20,401 nucleotides of DNA from an uncultured Spartobacteria bacterium (GTDB taxonomy: Bacteria; Verrucomicrobiota; Verrucomicrobiia; Chthoniobacterales; Terrimicrobiaceae): positions 1 through 20,401 of the forward strand of contig CALCJD010000066.1 of NCBI GenBank assembly GCA_937960895.1, given 5' to 3'. The translations under genes and the position numbers were made by a program. Each line of letters opens with the position of its first letter. Within the stretch, counting starts at the first letter, position 1. The notes under the pieces were generated by a model. The model was not told the DNA's origin. It did not search any database and was given only the letters and a program-made list of their open reading frames with translations. Below, in pieces: positions 1 through 14,041 of the stretch.

Positions 1-267
1 GAACTGGCCGCCATTCGGGAAACTCCGGACCCCGTCCGCGCGCTCGACCTCAACACCGCCACCGGGGAGGAAATCCAATCCCTGCCGGGCATCGGCCCCG
101 CCCTGGCCCAGCGCATCGTGGAGGGCCGGCCCTATCAGAGCGCCGCCGACCTTCTCCGGGTCCGGGGCATCGGAAAGAACACCCTGGAAAAACTCCGGCC
201 GTTCATCCAGACCCGGCCGCACGACGGCCCGACGCGGAAAAAGTCTCAGCCCGGGCAACTGGGCTGA
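1..267 (+). CDS. ComEA-like helix-hairpin-helix protein, 3' end only
   Basis: The 5' end lies outside the window; 88 C-terminal residues are visible before a TGA. They contain the hallmark of the ComEA family: 'LDLNTATGEEIQSLPGIGP' followed by 'IVEGRPYQSAADLLRVRGIG', that is, two helix-hairpin-helix motifs with the typical 'LNTA..EEL..LPGIG' and 'F.S..DL..V.GIG' patterns. Family knowledge: such domains bind double-stranded DNA without sequence specificity. In ComEA they serve DNA uptake at the membrane; in other proteins the same module is a generic DNA-binding tail. Because the N-terminus is missing, a signal peptide or extra domains cannot be judged, so a competence role is not established. 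The last 22 bases overlap the end of the convergent SufE gene. The basic tail after the second HhH looks unstructured. Confidence 0.85.
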   Translation, partial: ELAAIRETPDPVRALDLNTATGEEIQSLPGIGPALAQRIVEGRPYQSAADLLRVRGIGKNTLEKLRPFIQTRPHDGPTRKKSQPGQLG

Positions 268-740
268 CTCGGAGGAAGGGGATCCCCGCCGGCCGCCCGG
301 GCCCGCTCCCGGTTCAGCCACACCTTCGCGGCGCTCTTCATCCGGGTCAGGATGTAATACACCGTCTGGCTGCGCTGCCGGACCAGGTCCGCTCCCACGA
401 TCCGCGGGACAAAATCCGCGGGGACGTCCAGCACCTCCTGCGGGGTCAGCCCCTCCAATCCCTTGCACAGGATGGACGTCATGGCCCGTGTCAGCGTCTG
501 CACATGCGGGCCGAGCGTCACCCGGTAATGGGATGCCAACCCCTCCCCGACCTTGAGGAAAATGCCGACCGTGTCGGTGCATTCCTCATCCTTGCGCACG
601 TCCTCCAGGTCAAACACCTCGCCCTCGCGCGGGGCGTGGTTTTTGGCGCCATCGGCGTACGAGATCAGCATCTCGCGCTTCTCGGCATCGGACAACGACT
701 CGAAAAGCGCGATGATTTCGGAAAGTTTCGGAGGATACAT
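246..740 (-). CDS. sufE: SufE-like sulfur acceptor protein
   Basis: Predicted 164-residue SufE-family protein, which takes persulfide sulfur from a cysteine desulfurase or other donor and hands it to Fe-S cluster assembly. The start chosen is the ATG at 740: it gives a normal SufE length and has a GAGGGG ribosome site about 7 bases upstream, one of only two recognisable ones in the window. The reading frame runs 50 codons further upstream, but that part lies inside the rhodanese gene. The likely persulfide-carrying cysteine is C54 in 'DEECTDTVGIFL', which aligns with the GCxSxVW motif of E. coli SufE. The variant belongs to the 'EC...' subgroup I associate with actinobacterial and PVC SufE proteins. 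'LCKGLEGLTPQEVLDVP' is the conserved helix downstream of the active site. It follows the rhodanese gene with an 11-base gap, so the two are probably co-transcribed. No SufS, SufB or SufC is in view. Confidence 0.88.
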   Translation of the reverse strand: MYPPKLSEIIALFESLSDAEKREMLISYADGAKNHAPREGEVFDLEDVRKDEECTDTVGIFLKVGEGLASHYRVTLGPHVQTLTRAMTSILCKGLEGLTPQEVLDVPADFVPRIVGADLVRQRSQTVYYILTRMKSAAKVWLNRERARAAGGDPLPPSQPSCPG

Positions 741-751
741 CGGAGGGCCCC

Positions 752-1612
752 TCACTCCCCGCGTTCGATGGGAGCGCGCACCCGATTGCCCCATTCGGTC
801 CAGGATCCGTCGTAATTGCGGACATGTTTGTGTCCGAGCAGATAGGTCAGGACAAACCAGGTGTGGCTGGAACGCTCGCCGATGCGGCAATACACGATGG
901 TTTCGTCATCCGGCTTGAGGCCGGCCTCGTTTTCGTAAATGGCCTTGAGATCGGCGGCGGACTTGAAGGTGGCGTCGTCGTTCACCGCCCGTTTCCACGG
1001 GAAGCTTTTGGCTCCGGGCACGTGTCCTCCGCGCAGAACGCCTTCCTGGGGATATTCGGGCATGTGGGTGACCTCCCCCTTGAATTCCCCCGGCGAGCGG
1101 ACGTCGATAAGCGGCAGGCGGTTCTGGCTCTGCCTGAGCGTGTCCTCGTAAAACGCCCGGATTTCGTCATCACAGCGCCGGGCCGGCACCGGATATTCCG
1201 TGGCGGGATACTGCGGCGTCTGCCGGGTCAACTCGCGGCCCTCGGAAATCCATTTGTCCCGGCCGCCATCCATGATTTTGACCTTGTCATGACCAAACAG
1301 GCGGAAGGCCCACAGGGCGTAGCAGGCCCACCAGTTGGCCTTGTCGCCGTAAAAAATCACCGTGGTGTTCCGGGTGATGCCGTTCTTCGAGCAGAGGGCG
1401 GCAAAGGCCTCCGGTGAGATGTAATCCCGCATCGTCTGATCCTGAAGGTCCGCACGCCAGTCGATGTGCACCGCTCCGGGGATGTGCCCCGTGCCGTAGA
1501 GGAGGATGTCCTCATTGCTCTCGACGAGACGAATCTCCGGATCCTGCAAATGGGCGGCGACCCAGTCGGTGGTCACCAGGGCATCGGGATGGGCGTAGTT
1601 GGGATCGATCAT
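752..1612 (-). CDS. Two-domain rhodanese (thiosulfate sulfurtransferase)
   Basis: Predicted 286-residue sulfurtransferase made of two rhodanese domains. The N-terminal inactive domain has 'HIPGAVHIDWRADLQD' and 'VKIMDGGRDKW'; the C-terminal catalytic domain has 'LIDVRSPGEFKGE', 'GGHVPGAKSFPW' and the active-site loop CRIGERS with nucleophile C242. The CRxG loop favours thiosulfate sulfurtransferase over 3-mercaptopyruvate sulfurtransferase, which usually has CG(S/T)G. The stretch 'YCRIGERSSHTWFVL' resembles actinobacterial CysA-type enzymes as I remember them. The start at 1612 (MIDPNYAHPDALVTTDW) is preferred because it matches family N-termini; the frame stays open 30 codons upstream, without a better ribosome site. 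It probably acts in the cytoplasm, since no signal peptide is seen at the chosen start. The downstream sufE gene suggests sulfur transfer from this enzyme to SufE. It lies beyond the terminator at 1701-1734, so it needs its own promoter; I found no convincing one in 1613-1700. Confidence 0.92.
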   Translation of the reverse strand: MIDPNYAHPDALVTTDWVAAHLQDPEIRLVESNEDILLYGTGHIPGAVHIDWRADLQDQTMRDYISPEAFAALCSKNGITRNTTVIFYGDKANWWACYALWAFRLFGHDKVKIMDGGRDKWISEGRELTRQTPQYPATEYPVPARRCDDEIRAFYEDTLRQSQNRLPLIDVRSPGEFKGEVTHMPEYPQEGVLRGGHVPGAKSFPWKRAVNDDATFKSAADLKAIYENEAGLKPDDETIVYCRIGERSSHTWFVLTYLLGHKHVRNYDGSWTEWGNRVRAPIERGE

Positions 1613-1700
1613 GGCGAAAAAATTACCCGGATTGGGAAAAAGGAAAAGCGGAGAAAAGGTCATAAAACCCGGACGGACGATTTCCGCCGGGGCCGACCGC

Positions 1701-1734
1701 AAAAAAAAGCGCGAAGGCCGAAACCTTCGCGCTT
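1701..1734 (-). terminator. Intrinsic terminator after tsf
   Basis: A perfect 11-bp stem (AAGCGCGAAGG at 1707-1717 with CCTTCGCGCTT at 1724-1734) encloses a 6-base loop. On the minus strand it is followed at once by a run of eight T (1701-1708). It begins 24 bases beyond the tsf stop codon. The T run exists only for minus-strand transcription, so it ends the rplA-to-tsf unit and separates it from the rhodanese-sufE pair. Confidence 0.93.
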
Positions 1735-1758
1735 GGAAACAAACCGCGGTGAAACCCC

Positions 1759-2373
1759 TTAGGAGGCGGCGGATTCCCCGAGATCCTCACCCACCATGTA
1801 GCGGGTGAAACGGCGTATGACGATATTTTCGCCGAGCTCCGCGATCTTGGAGTTCACGAAATCCTTGACCGTCAGGTCCGGGTTCTTGATGAACGGCTGC
1901 TCGAGGAGGCAGATCGTGCTGTAGAACTTGTCGATCTTGCCGTCGACAATCTTTTCCACGATGTTTGCCGGCTTGCCGGTCACCTGGGCGGCGTAGATTT
2001 CCCGCTCGGCCTGCACCAGCTTTTCCGGCACCTGGTCGCGGGAGACATACTGCGGATGGGCCGCGGCGATGTGCAGGGTGATGTCCTTGACGAATTCGCG
2101 GAAGATCTCGTTTTTCGCGACGAAGTCGGTTTCGCAGTTGATCTCCACGAGCACGCCGACCTTGCCTTGCAGGTGGATGTAGGAAGCCACCACACCTTCC
2201 TTGGCCACGCGCGAGGATTTCGAGTCCGCCTTGGCGATGCCCTTCTTGCGAAGGTATTCCTCGGCCTTGGCGAGGTCGCCGCCGGTTTCGACGAGCGCCT
2301 TTTTGCAGTCCATCATCCCCGCGTTGGTCTTTTCGCGGAGTTCCTTGACGAGAGAAGAAGAAATTTCGGGCAT
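1759..2373 (-). CDS. tsf: Translation elongation factor Ts
   Basis: EF-Ts (204 residues), the cytoplasmic nucleotide exchange factor that regenerates EF-Tu-GTP. The N-terminus 'SSLVKELREKTNAGMMDCKK' is the UBA-like EF-Tu contact region with the family motif 'LR..T.AGMMDCKKAL', and 'GVLVEINCETDFVAKNE' holds the conserved TDFV loop. The protein is short compared with E. coli EF-Ts (283 residues), close to the roughly 200-residue forms found in Thermus and others that lack much of the second core subdomain. The start at 2373 gives MPEISSSLVKEL; the 18 in-frame codons upstream are only translated 9-bp repeats of the spacer and are not credible protein. There is no Shine-Dalgarno: the bases before the ATG are T-rich. 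It is last in the operon, 57 bases after rpsB, the almost universal rpsB-tsf order. Confidence 0.97.
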   Translation of the reverse strand: MPEISSSLVKELREKTNAGMMDCKKALVETGGDLAKAEEYLRKKGIAKADSKSSRVAKEGVVASYIHLQGKVGVLVEINCETDFVAKNEIFREFVKDITLHIAAAHPQYVSRDQVPEKLVQAEREIYAAQVTGKPANIVEKIVDGKIDKFYSTICLLEQPFIKNPDLTVKDFVNSKIAELGENIVIRRFTRYMVGEDLGESAAS

Positions 2374-2385
2374 TTGGAAAAAATT

Positions 2386-2430
2386 GATCAGTCTGATCGG
2401 ACTGATCGGTCTGATCCGACCGATCAAAGA
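2386..2430. repeat. Five 9-bp tandem repeats forming two hairpins between rpsB and tsf
   Basis: Five degenerate units begin with GATC at 2386, 2395, 2404, 2413 and 2422, a strict 9-base period; the first four units fit GATC(A/G/C)G(T/A)C(T/C) and the fifth is degenerate. The array also folds into two successive hairpins: GATCAGTC (2386-2393) with GACTGATC (2400-2407), and GATCGGTC (2404-2411) with GACCGATC (2418-2425), each with a 6-base loop. They share bases 2404-2407, so both cannot form completely at once. The array fills nearly the whole rpsB-tsf spacer and ends 13 bases before the tsf ATG. There is no T run, so it is not a terminator. It may affect mRNA stability or tsf translation, or be a neutral, variable spacer. 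Confidence 0.85.
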
Positions 2431-3165
2431 TTATTCGGCAACCGCTTCGAGGTCGCTGGATTCCGCCTTGCCACGGACCCCCTGGGCCTGGACGATGGCG
2501 TCCACGAGCTTCTGCAGGATGACGCGGATGGAGCGGATGGCGTCGTCGTTGCCGGCGATCGGGTAGTCGATCAGCTCGGGGTCGCTGTTGGTGTCGACGA
2601 TGGCCACAATCGGGATCTTCAGGCGGGAAGCCTCGGCCACGGCGATCTGCTCGCGCGGGGTGTCGATGACCACCAGGGCGTCCGGGAGCTTGTCCATGTT
2701 CAGGACCCCCTCGAGGTTGCGGTGCAGCTTGGCGGCCTCACGGCGAAGCGAGGCGGCCTCGGCCTTGTTGAGCTTGGCGAACGCGGCGGTCTTTTCCATC
2801 TCCTGGAACTCGCGCAGACGGGCCACGCTGCGGCGGATGGTCTGAAGATTGGTGAGCGTTCCGCCCAGCCAGCGCTGGTTCACCCAGAACTGGCCGGTGG
2901 CCTGCGCCGCTTCCTTGACGGCCTCCTGGGCCTGCTTCTTGGTTCCCACGAACAGGATTTTTCCACCACCCTTCACCAGATCGCCAAGGAAGGCGGACGC
3001 CTTGGCGAGCTGATCAACGGTGATCGAGAGATCGATGATGTAGATGGAGTTTTTTTCTTCGAGGATGAAATCCTTCATTTTCGGATTCCATCGCTTGGTC
3101 TGGTGTCCGTAATGGACCCCGGCTTCCAGGAGTTCGGTCATAATTTCGACGTTAGGAGAAGGCAT
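2431..3165 (-). CDS. rpsB: 30S ribosomal protein S2
   Basis: Ribosomal protein uS2 (244 residues), a late-assembling small-subunit protein needed for S1 binding. Signatures are 'LLEAGVHYGHQTKRWNPKM' at the N-terminus, 'LFVGTKKQAQEAVKEAA', 'WLGGTLTNLQTIRRS' and 'PIVAIVDTNSDPELIDYPI', the last being the usual C-terminal signature. The length is normal for the family. The start at 3165 is the only sensible methionine. No Shine-Dalgarno precedes it; CCACT lies 3 bases before the ATG. It follows rpoC by 90 bases, which is unlike E. coli and B. subtilis, where rpsB is not next to rpoBC. The rpoC-rpsB spacer holds a 6-bp hairpin (GGGAAA 3204-3209 with TTTCCC 3216-3221) and no terminator, so read-through from rpoC is expected. 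Confidence 0.98.
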   Translation of the reverse strand: MPSPNVEIMTELLEAGVHYGHQTKRWNPKMKDFILEEKNSIYIIDLSITVDQLAKASAFLGDLVKGGGKILFVGTKKQAQEAVKEAAQATGQFWVNQRWLGGTLTNLQTIRRSVARLREFQEMEKTAAFAKLNKAEAASLRREAAKLHRNLEGVLNMDKLPDALVVIDTPREQIAVAEASRLKIPIVAIVDTNSDPELIDYPIAGNDDAIRSIRVILQKLVDAIVQAQGVRGKAESSDLEAVAE

Positions 3166-3255
3166 GGTAGTGGTTTAGCCGCAGATGGCCCCGGAGGAAA
3201 AGAGGGAAACGCAAATTTCCCCATTCATCCGGCGGCCCCTGCGGCCGTTTGGGAT

Positions 3256-7356
<4,101 letters not shown>

Positions 7357-7398
7357 AACAAACTCAGTGGGTTGGTTTGGTGGTCTTCGTGGTTAGGC

Positions 7399-11193
<3,795 letters not shown>

Positions 11194-11277
11194 GAGACGA
11201 TGAGTGGTTGCGGAATGTGGACCGATCAGGCCGCGCAGGGAGCAAAATCCGGACAAGACAAAGCGCCCTCACACGAA

Positions 11278-11295
11278 TCTGGAAGGATTTCCAGA
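11278..11295 (-). promoter_or_regulatory. Small hairpin in the rplL-rpoB spacer
   Basis: TCTGGAA (11278-11284) and TTCCAGA (11289-11295) form a perfect 7-bp stem with a 4-base loop, 85 bases before the rpoB start. No T run follows on the minus strand, so it is not an intrinsic terminator. It may be part of the processed or attenuated rpoB leader together with the larger hairpin at 11388-11433. Confidence 0.5.
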
Positions 11296-11387
11296 CTCGC
11301 GCGGGGACGCAAGATAGGGGCGTTTACCGGACGATGCAGAGAGCGGAGACGAGATTCGGCGGAATTATTAAGTGTGGAGCCCTTCGC

Positions 11388-11433
11388 CTGGAACGCAAGC
11401 CGAAAATTTTGGGAATTTTCGGCCGCGTTCCAG
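11388..11433 (-). promoter_or_regulatory. Long hairpin between rplL and rpoB, candidate attenuator or processing site
   Basis: A near-perfect 46-base hairpin: outer stem CTGGAACGC (11388-11396) with GCGTTCCAG (11425-11433), inner stem GCCGAAAATT with AATTTTCGGC, a small AA/C internal bulge and a 5-base loop. It begins 14 bases after the rplL stop codon. The minus-strand sequence beyond it lacks a T run, so a simple intrinsic terminator is unlikely. In E. coli the same spacer holds a transcription attenuator and an RNase III cleavage site that together set the ratio of L12 to polymerase subunits. The position and the long duplex here suggest an analogous role; that is inference. Confidence 0.75.
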
Positions 11434-11447
11434 TGAAAGACAGGAGG

Positions 11448-11837
11448 TTACTTGATTTCGACCTTGGCGCCGGCCGCTTCGATCTTCTTCTTGATCTCTT
11501 CGGCTTCTTCCTTGGTGACGCCTTCCTTGAGGGGCTTGGGAGCGCTCTCGACGAGGGCTTTCGCTTCGGCGAGGCCCAGGCCGGCGACCGCGGCGCGGAC
11601 TTCCTTGATGACCGCAATCTTGTTCGATCCGGCGTCGGCGAGGATGACGTCGAAGGAGGTCTTCTCCTCGGCGGCGGGAGCAGCGGCTCCACCGGCGGCG
11701 GCTCCGCCGACGGCGGCAACCGCAACGGGAGCGGCGGCGCTGACGCCCCATTTTTCTTCGAGTTGTTTCACCAGGTCAGCAATCTCCAGAACGGTGAGGT
11801 TGCTGAGCTGTTCCACGAGGTTAGCAGTGTCTGCCAT
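11448..11837 (-). CDS. rplL: 50S ribosomal protein L7/L12
   Basis: Ribosomal stalk protein bL12 (129 residues), present in several copies on L10 and recruiting translation GTPases. It has the usual three parts: an N-terminal dimerisation and L10-binding region (to about residue 35, 'LTVLEIADLVKQLEEKWGV'), an Ala/Gly-rich hinge (about 40-65), and the C-terminal factor-binding domain 'EKTSFDVILADAGSNKIAVI' with 'GLGLAEAKALVESAPKPLKEG'. Start at 11837 (MADTANLVEQL) fits family N-termini; nine in-frame codons upstream are rejected. No Shine-Dalgarno is present although this should be among the most strongly translated genes; a CCACA pentamer lies 11 bases before the ATG. It is flanked by two structured spacers (203 bases from rplJ, 254 bases to rpoB). 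Confidence 0.98.
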   Translation of the reverse strand: MADTANLVEQLSNLTVLEIADLVKQLEEKWGVSAAAPVAVAAVGGAAAGGAAAPAAEEKTSFDVILADAGSNKIAVIKEVRAAVAGLGLAEAKALVESAPKPLKEGVTKEEAEEIKKKIEAAGAKVEIK

Positions 11838-12040
11838 GGTATGTTTTGTGTGGTATCGTCGCACCCCGAAGCCTCAGGGCATTTGAGGCCGACAGCCGTC
11901 GGCCCGACGAGGAACCTGTTGTTTTCGGTTGCTCCCGGCATGCGGCTTCATCATGCCGGGAAATTTTTCGGAATTCGGTTGGGTGTCCGGAGTCCGGAAC
12001 CGACGGGCGTTGCGCCCCGGTCCGCCACCCCGGGACGGGG
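11838..12040 (-). promoter_or_regulatory. Hairpin-rich rplJ-rplL spacer
   Basis: This 203-base spacer has no credible gene but several inverted repeats. The clearest are CCCGGCATG (11934-11942) with CATGCCGGG (11952-11960), 9 bp with a 9-base loop, and GGCCGAC (11887-11893) with GTCGGCC (11898-11904), 7 bp with a 4-base loop. Weaker ones include CCTCA/TGAGG near 11873-11889 and GGGCG/CGCCC near 12005-12017. On the minus strand none is followed by a T run, so read-through into rplL is expected. On the plus strand the 9-bp hairpin is followed by AAATTTTT, but there is no plus-strand gene upstream to end. The spacer may help raise L12 output over L10. Confidence 0.6.
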
Positions 12041-12553
12041 TTATTGGGCGGCGTCGACCTTGGCCTTGAGCACCCGCGCCAGGCTGGCGCCGGGTTCGTT
12101 GAGGGTGCGGACGAGCTTGGTCGCGGGAGCCAGGAGCAGTCCGAGAAGCTGGGCCCGGAGGGCATCCTTGGACGGGAGGTCCGCCAGCGCGAGCACCTGC
12201 TCGGTGGTGAGGATGGCGTTGTCGAGGATGCCCGCCTTGATGGCCGGCTTGGTGAACTCCGCCGCAAAGGTCTTGAGGATCTTGGCCGCGCCGCAGATGT
12301 CGCTTTCGCCGGTGACCATGGCGGTCTGGCCGGTGAGGGCGCCATTCAGTTCGGGAAGCTCGAGTTCCTTGATCGCGCGCTTGAGGAAGGAATTCTTGAC
12401 GACGTGAATCTCGGCATTTGCCCCGGCCAGGCGGGTGCGAAGTTCCTCGAAGTGACTGACCTGCATGCCGGAAAAGTCGGCGATGAGGAGGAAGGGCGAC
12501 GCCTTGAGCTTCGCCTGAAGGTCAGCAACGATGGTGATTTTTTCGGGTCTCAT
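12041..12553 (-). CDS. rplJ: 50S ribosomal protein L10
   Basis: Ribosomal protein uL10 (170 residues), the base of the L12 stalk. Recognised by its N-terminal rRNA-binding domain, with 'LLIADFSGMQVSHFEELRTR', 'EIHVVKNSFLKRAIKE' and 'AKILKTFAAEFTKPAIKAG', followed by the C-terminal helix 'LRAQLLGLLLAPATKLVRTL', which carries L12 dimers. The length is normal. The start at 12553 (MRPEKITIVADL) is the only suitable one. It follows rplA by only 32 bases, too little for the separate L10 autoregulatory leader that E. coli has upstream of rplJ, unless the leader extends into rplA. There is no Shine-Dalgarno; CCACT lies 7 bases before the ATG. Confidence 0.97.
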   Translation of the reverse strand: MRPEKITIVADLQAKLKASPFLLIADFSGMQVSHFEELRTRLAGANAEIHVVKNSFLKRAIKELELPELNGALTGQTAMVTGESDICGAAKILKTFAAEFTKPAIKAGILDNAILTTEQVLALADLPSKDALRAQLLGLLLAPATKLVRTLNEPGASLARVLKAKVDAAQ

Positions 12554-12585
12554 CTGAGTAAGTGGAGTTGGCGGGTTGCGTGACT

Positions 12586-13287
12586 TCAGTTCTTGAGGAA
12601 CGGCGCCGGGTCAACGCTGAGTCCGGGGCTCATCGTGGCGCTGAGGGTGATGGCTTCGACGAAGGCGCCCTTGGCCGAGGCCGGGCGGGCCCTGACCACC
12701 GCCGAGATGACGGCACTGCCGTTCTCGAGGAGGGCCTCCTCGTTGAAGGAGAATTTTCCGACCGGAACCGCCACGTTGGCGTTTTTGTCGAGCTTGAATT
12801 CCACACGGCCGGCCTTCACTTCACGTACCGCCTTGGCGGTGTCGTCGGTGACCGTGCCGGTCTTCGGGTTGGGCATGAGGCCGCGCGGTCCGAGGACCTT
12901 GCCGAGCTTCTTGACCTCGGCCATGGCGGCCGGCGTGGCGACGGCCACGTCAAAATCGGCGAATCCCGCGGTGACCTTCTTGATCAGATCCTCGTAGCCG
13001 ACATATTCGGCGCCGGCTTCCCGGGCGGCATCGGCGGCGGGACCGGTGGCAAAGACGAGCACGCGGACGTTCTTGCCGGACCCATGCGGGAGCGGGCAGG
13101 TGCCGCGGACCATCTGGTCACTCTGCTTGGGGTCGACCCCCAGCTTGAAGGAGAGGGTGACCGTCTGGTCGAACTTGGTCGGCGGAAGCGACTTGAGCGT
13201 CTTGATCGCTTCGGCGAGCGGGTACTTGCGTTTGGCGTCCACCTTTTCGGCGGCGGCGCGATAGCGTTTGCTGCGTTTTTTGGACAT
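12586..13287 (-). CDS. rplA: 50S ribosomal protein L1
   Basis: Ribosomal protein uL1 (233 residues), part of the L1 stalk that moves the E-site tRNA and, in many bacteria, a translational repressor of its own mRNA. Signatures are 'KYPLAEAIKTLKSLPPTKFD', 'LPHGSGKNVRVLVFA', 'LGKVLGPRGLMPNPKTGTVT' (the conserved PRGLMPNPK motif) and the C-terminal 'SPGLSVDPAPF'. Start at 13287 (MSKKRSKRYRAA) is preferred over ATGs 11 and 10 codons upstream, which fall in the predicted leader hairpin and add non-conserved residues. It is first in the unit expressed from the candidate promoter at 13369-13396. No Shine-Dalgarno is seen. Confidence 0.98.
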   Translation of the reverse strand: MSKKRSKRYRAAAEKVDAKRKYPLAEAIKTLKSLPPTKFDQTVTLSFKLGVDPKQSDQMVRGTCPLPHGSGKNVRVLVFATGPAADAAREAGAEYVGYEDLIKKVTAGFADFDVAVATPAAMAEVKKLGKVLGPRGLMPNPKTGTVTDDTAKAVREVKAGRVEFKLDKNANVAVPVGKFSFNEEALLENGSAVISAVVRARPASAKGAFVEAITLSATMSPGLSVDPAPFLKN

Positions 13288-13306
13288 GATTTGGAGCAGT
13301 ACGGAC

Positions 13307-13363
13307 GACCGGTTCATCACCGGTCTCCTGCAGTTGAGGTTCAGGATTCCCTTCAGCGGGAAT
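13307..13363 (-). promoter_or_regulatory. Two hairpins in the rplA leader, possible L1 autoregulation site
   Basis: Downstream of the candidate promoter the leader contains ATTCCC (13346-13351) with GGGAAT (13358-13363), 6 bp with a 6-base loop, and GACCGGT (13307-13313) with ACCGGTC (13319-13325), 7 bp with the loop GATGA in the mRNA sense. The second lies 19 bases before the rplA start. L1 is known to repress its own mRNA by binding a structure that mimics its 23S rRNA site; whether this leader does so is inference, and I could not match the mimic base by base. Confidence 0.5.
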
Positions 13364-13368
13364 TGGAA

Positions 13369-13396
13369 AGAATAGGAAGCGCACGACGCCGGTCAA
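13369..13396 (-). promoter_or_regulatory. Candidate sigma70-type promoter for the rplA-to-tsf operon
   Basis: On the minus strand TTGACC (13396-13391, five of six bases of the -35 consensus) is separated by 16 bases from TATTCT (13374-13369, four of six bases of the -10 consensus). It lies just downstream of the intrinsic terminator that follows rplK and about 80 bases upstream of rplA, where a promoter is needed. The predicted start is near 13362. Confidence 0.6.
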
Positions 13397-13446
13397 CAAA
13401 AAACATTGCTTTTTTCGGAAGGCGTGTCCCGCGCGCCCTCCGGGAC

Positions 13447-13481
13447 CAAAACAAAAACCGCCAGCCGTTTCCGGCTGGCGG
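13447..13481 (-). terminator. Intrinsic terminator between rplK and rplA
   Basis: CCGCCAGCC (13458-13466) pairs with GGCTGGCGG (13473-13481), a perfect 9-bp GC-rich stem with a 6-base loop. On the minus strand it is followed by TTTTTGTTTT. It starts 31 bases beyond the rplK stop codon. It should end or attenuate transcripts from rplK, so most rplA transcription would come from the promoter at 13369-13396. Partial read-through is possible. Confidence 0.88.
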
Positions 13482-13512
13482 CGTTGAAGGTGATCCCGGC
13501 TTTCGGGGAATC

Positions 13513-13938
13513 CTAGTCCGTGATTTCGATGCCCATCTGGCGGGCGGTTCCGCAGATGGTGCGGAAGGCGGCTTCCTCGCTGCGGGCATTCAGGTCCTTC
13601 ATCTTGATTTTGACGATGTCCATGACCTGCTTCTTGGTGAGCTTGGCCACCTTGGTCTTGTTGGGCTCCTTGGAACCGGAGGCCAGACCGGCGGCTTTCT
13701 TGAGGAGGATGGACGCCGGAGGAGACTTGGTGATGAAGCTGAAGCTCTTGTCCTTGTAGACGGTGATGACCACCGGAAGGATATCGCCGGCCTGCTTCTG
13801 CGTCGCTGCGTTGAACTCCTTGCAGAAGGCCATGATGTTCACGCCCTGCTGACCCAGTGCGGGGCCGACCGGAGGAGCGGGATTCGCCTGCCCGGCAGGG
13901 ATTTGCAATTTGATCTGTCCGACGATTTCTTTAGCCAT
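13513..13938 (-). CDS. rplK: 50S ribosomal protein L11
   Basis: Ribosomal protein uL11 (141 residues), which with 23S helices 43-44 forms the GTPase-associated centre. Signatures are 'IKLQIPAGQANPAPPVGPAL' and 'GQQGVNIMAFCKEFNAAT' in the N-terminal domain, 'FITKSPPASILLKKAAG' at the interdomain switch, and 'MDIVKIKMKDLNA' with 'TICGTARQMGIEI' in the rRNA-binding C-terminal domain. Length and start (13938) are normal. No Shine-Dalgarno is visible. Normally secE and nusG lie directly upstream; here the neighbour is an LptF/LptG permease. The 141-base upstream gap contains no convincing promoter, so its transcription may come from an unrecognised promoter or from read-through. A terminator separates it from rplA. 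Confidence 0.98.
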   Translation of the reverse strand: MAKEIVGQIKLQIPAGQANPAPPVGPALGQQGVNIMAFCKEFNAATQKQAGDILPVVITVYKDKSFSFITKSPPASILLKKAAGLASGSKEPNKTKVAKLTKKQVMDIVKIKMKDLNARSEEAAFRTICGTARQMGIEITD

Positions 13939-14041
13939 AGGAATTTAGAGAGTGTCCACGGAGCGGAGCATGGGCGCCCGCCTCCTTTGCGGAAAAGGGG
14001 TCAAAAGGAATCATGCGCCGCCGGCCATGGCAAGCGTTTTT

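Noticed and set aside
2386..2430. CRISPR array
   Set aside because: Units are only 9 bases, contiguous and without spacers; no cas genes are present.
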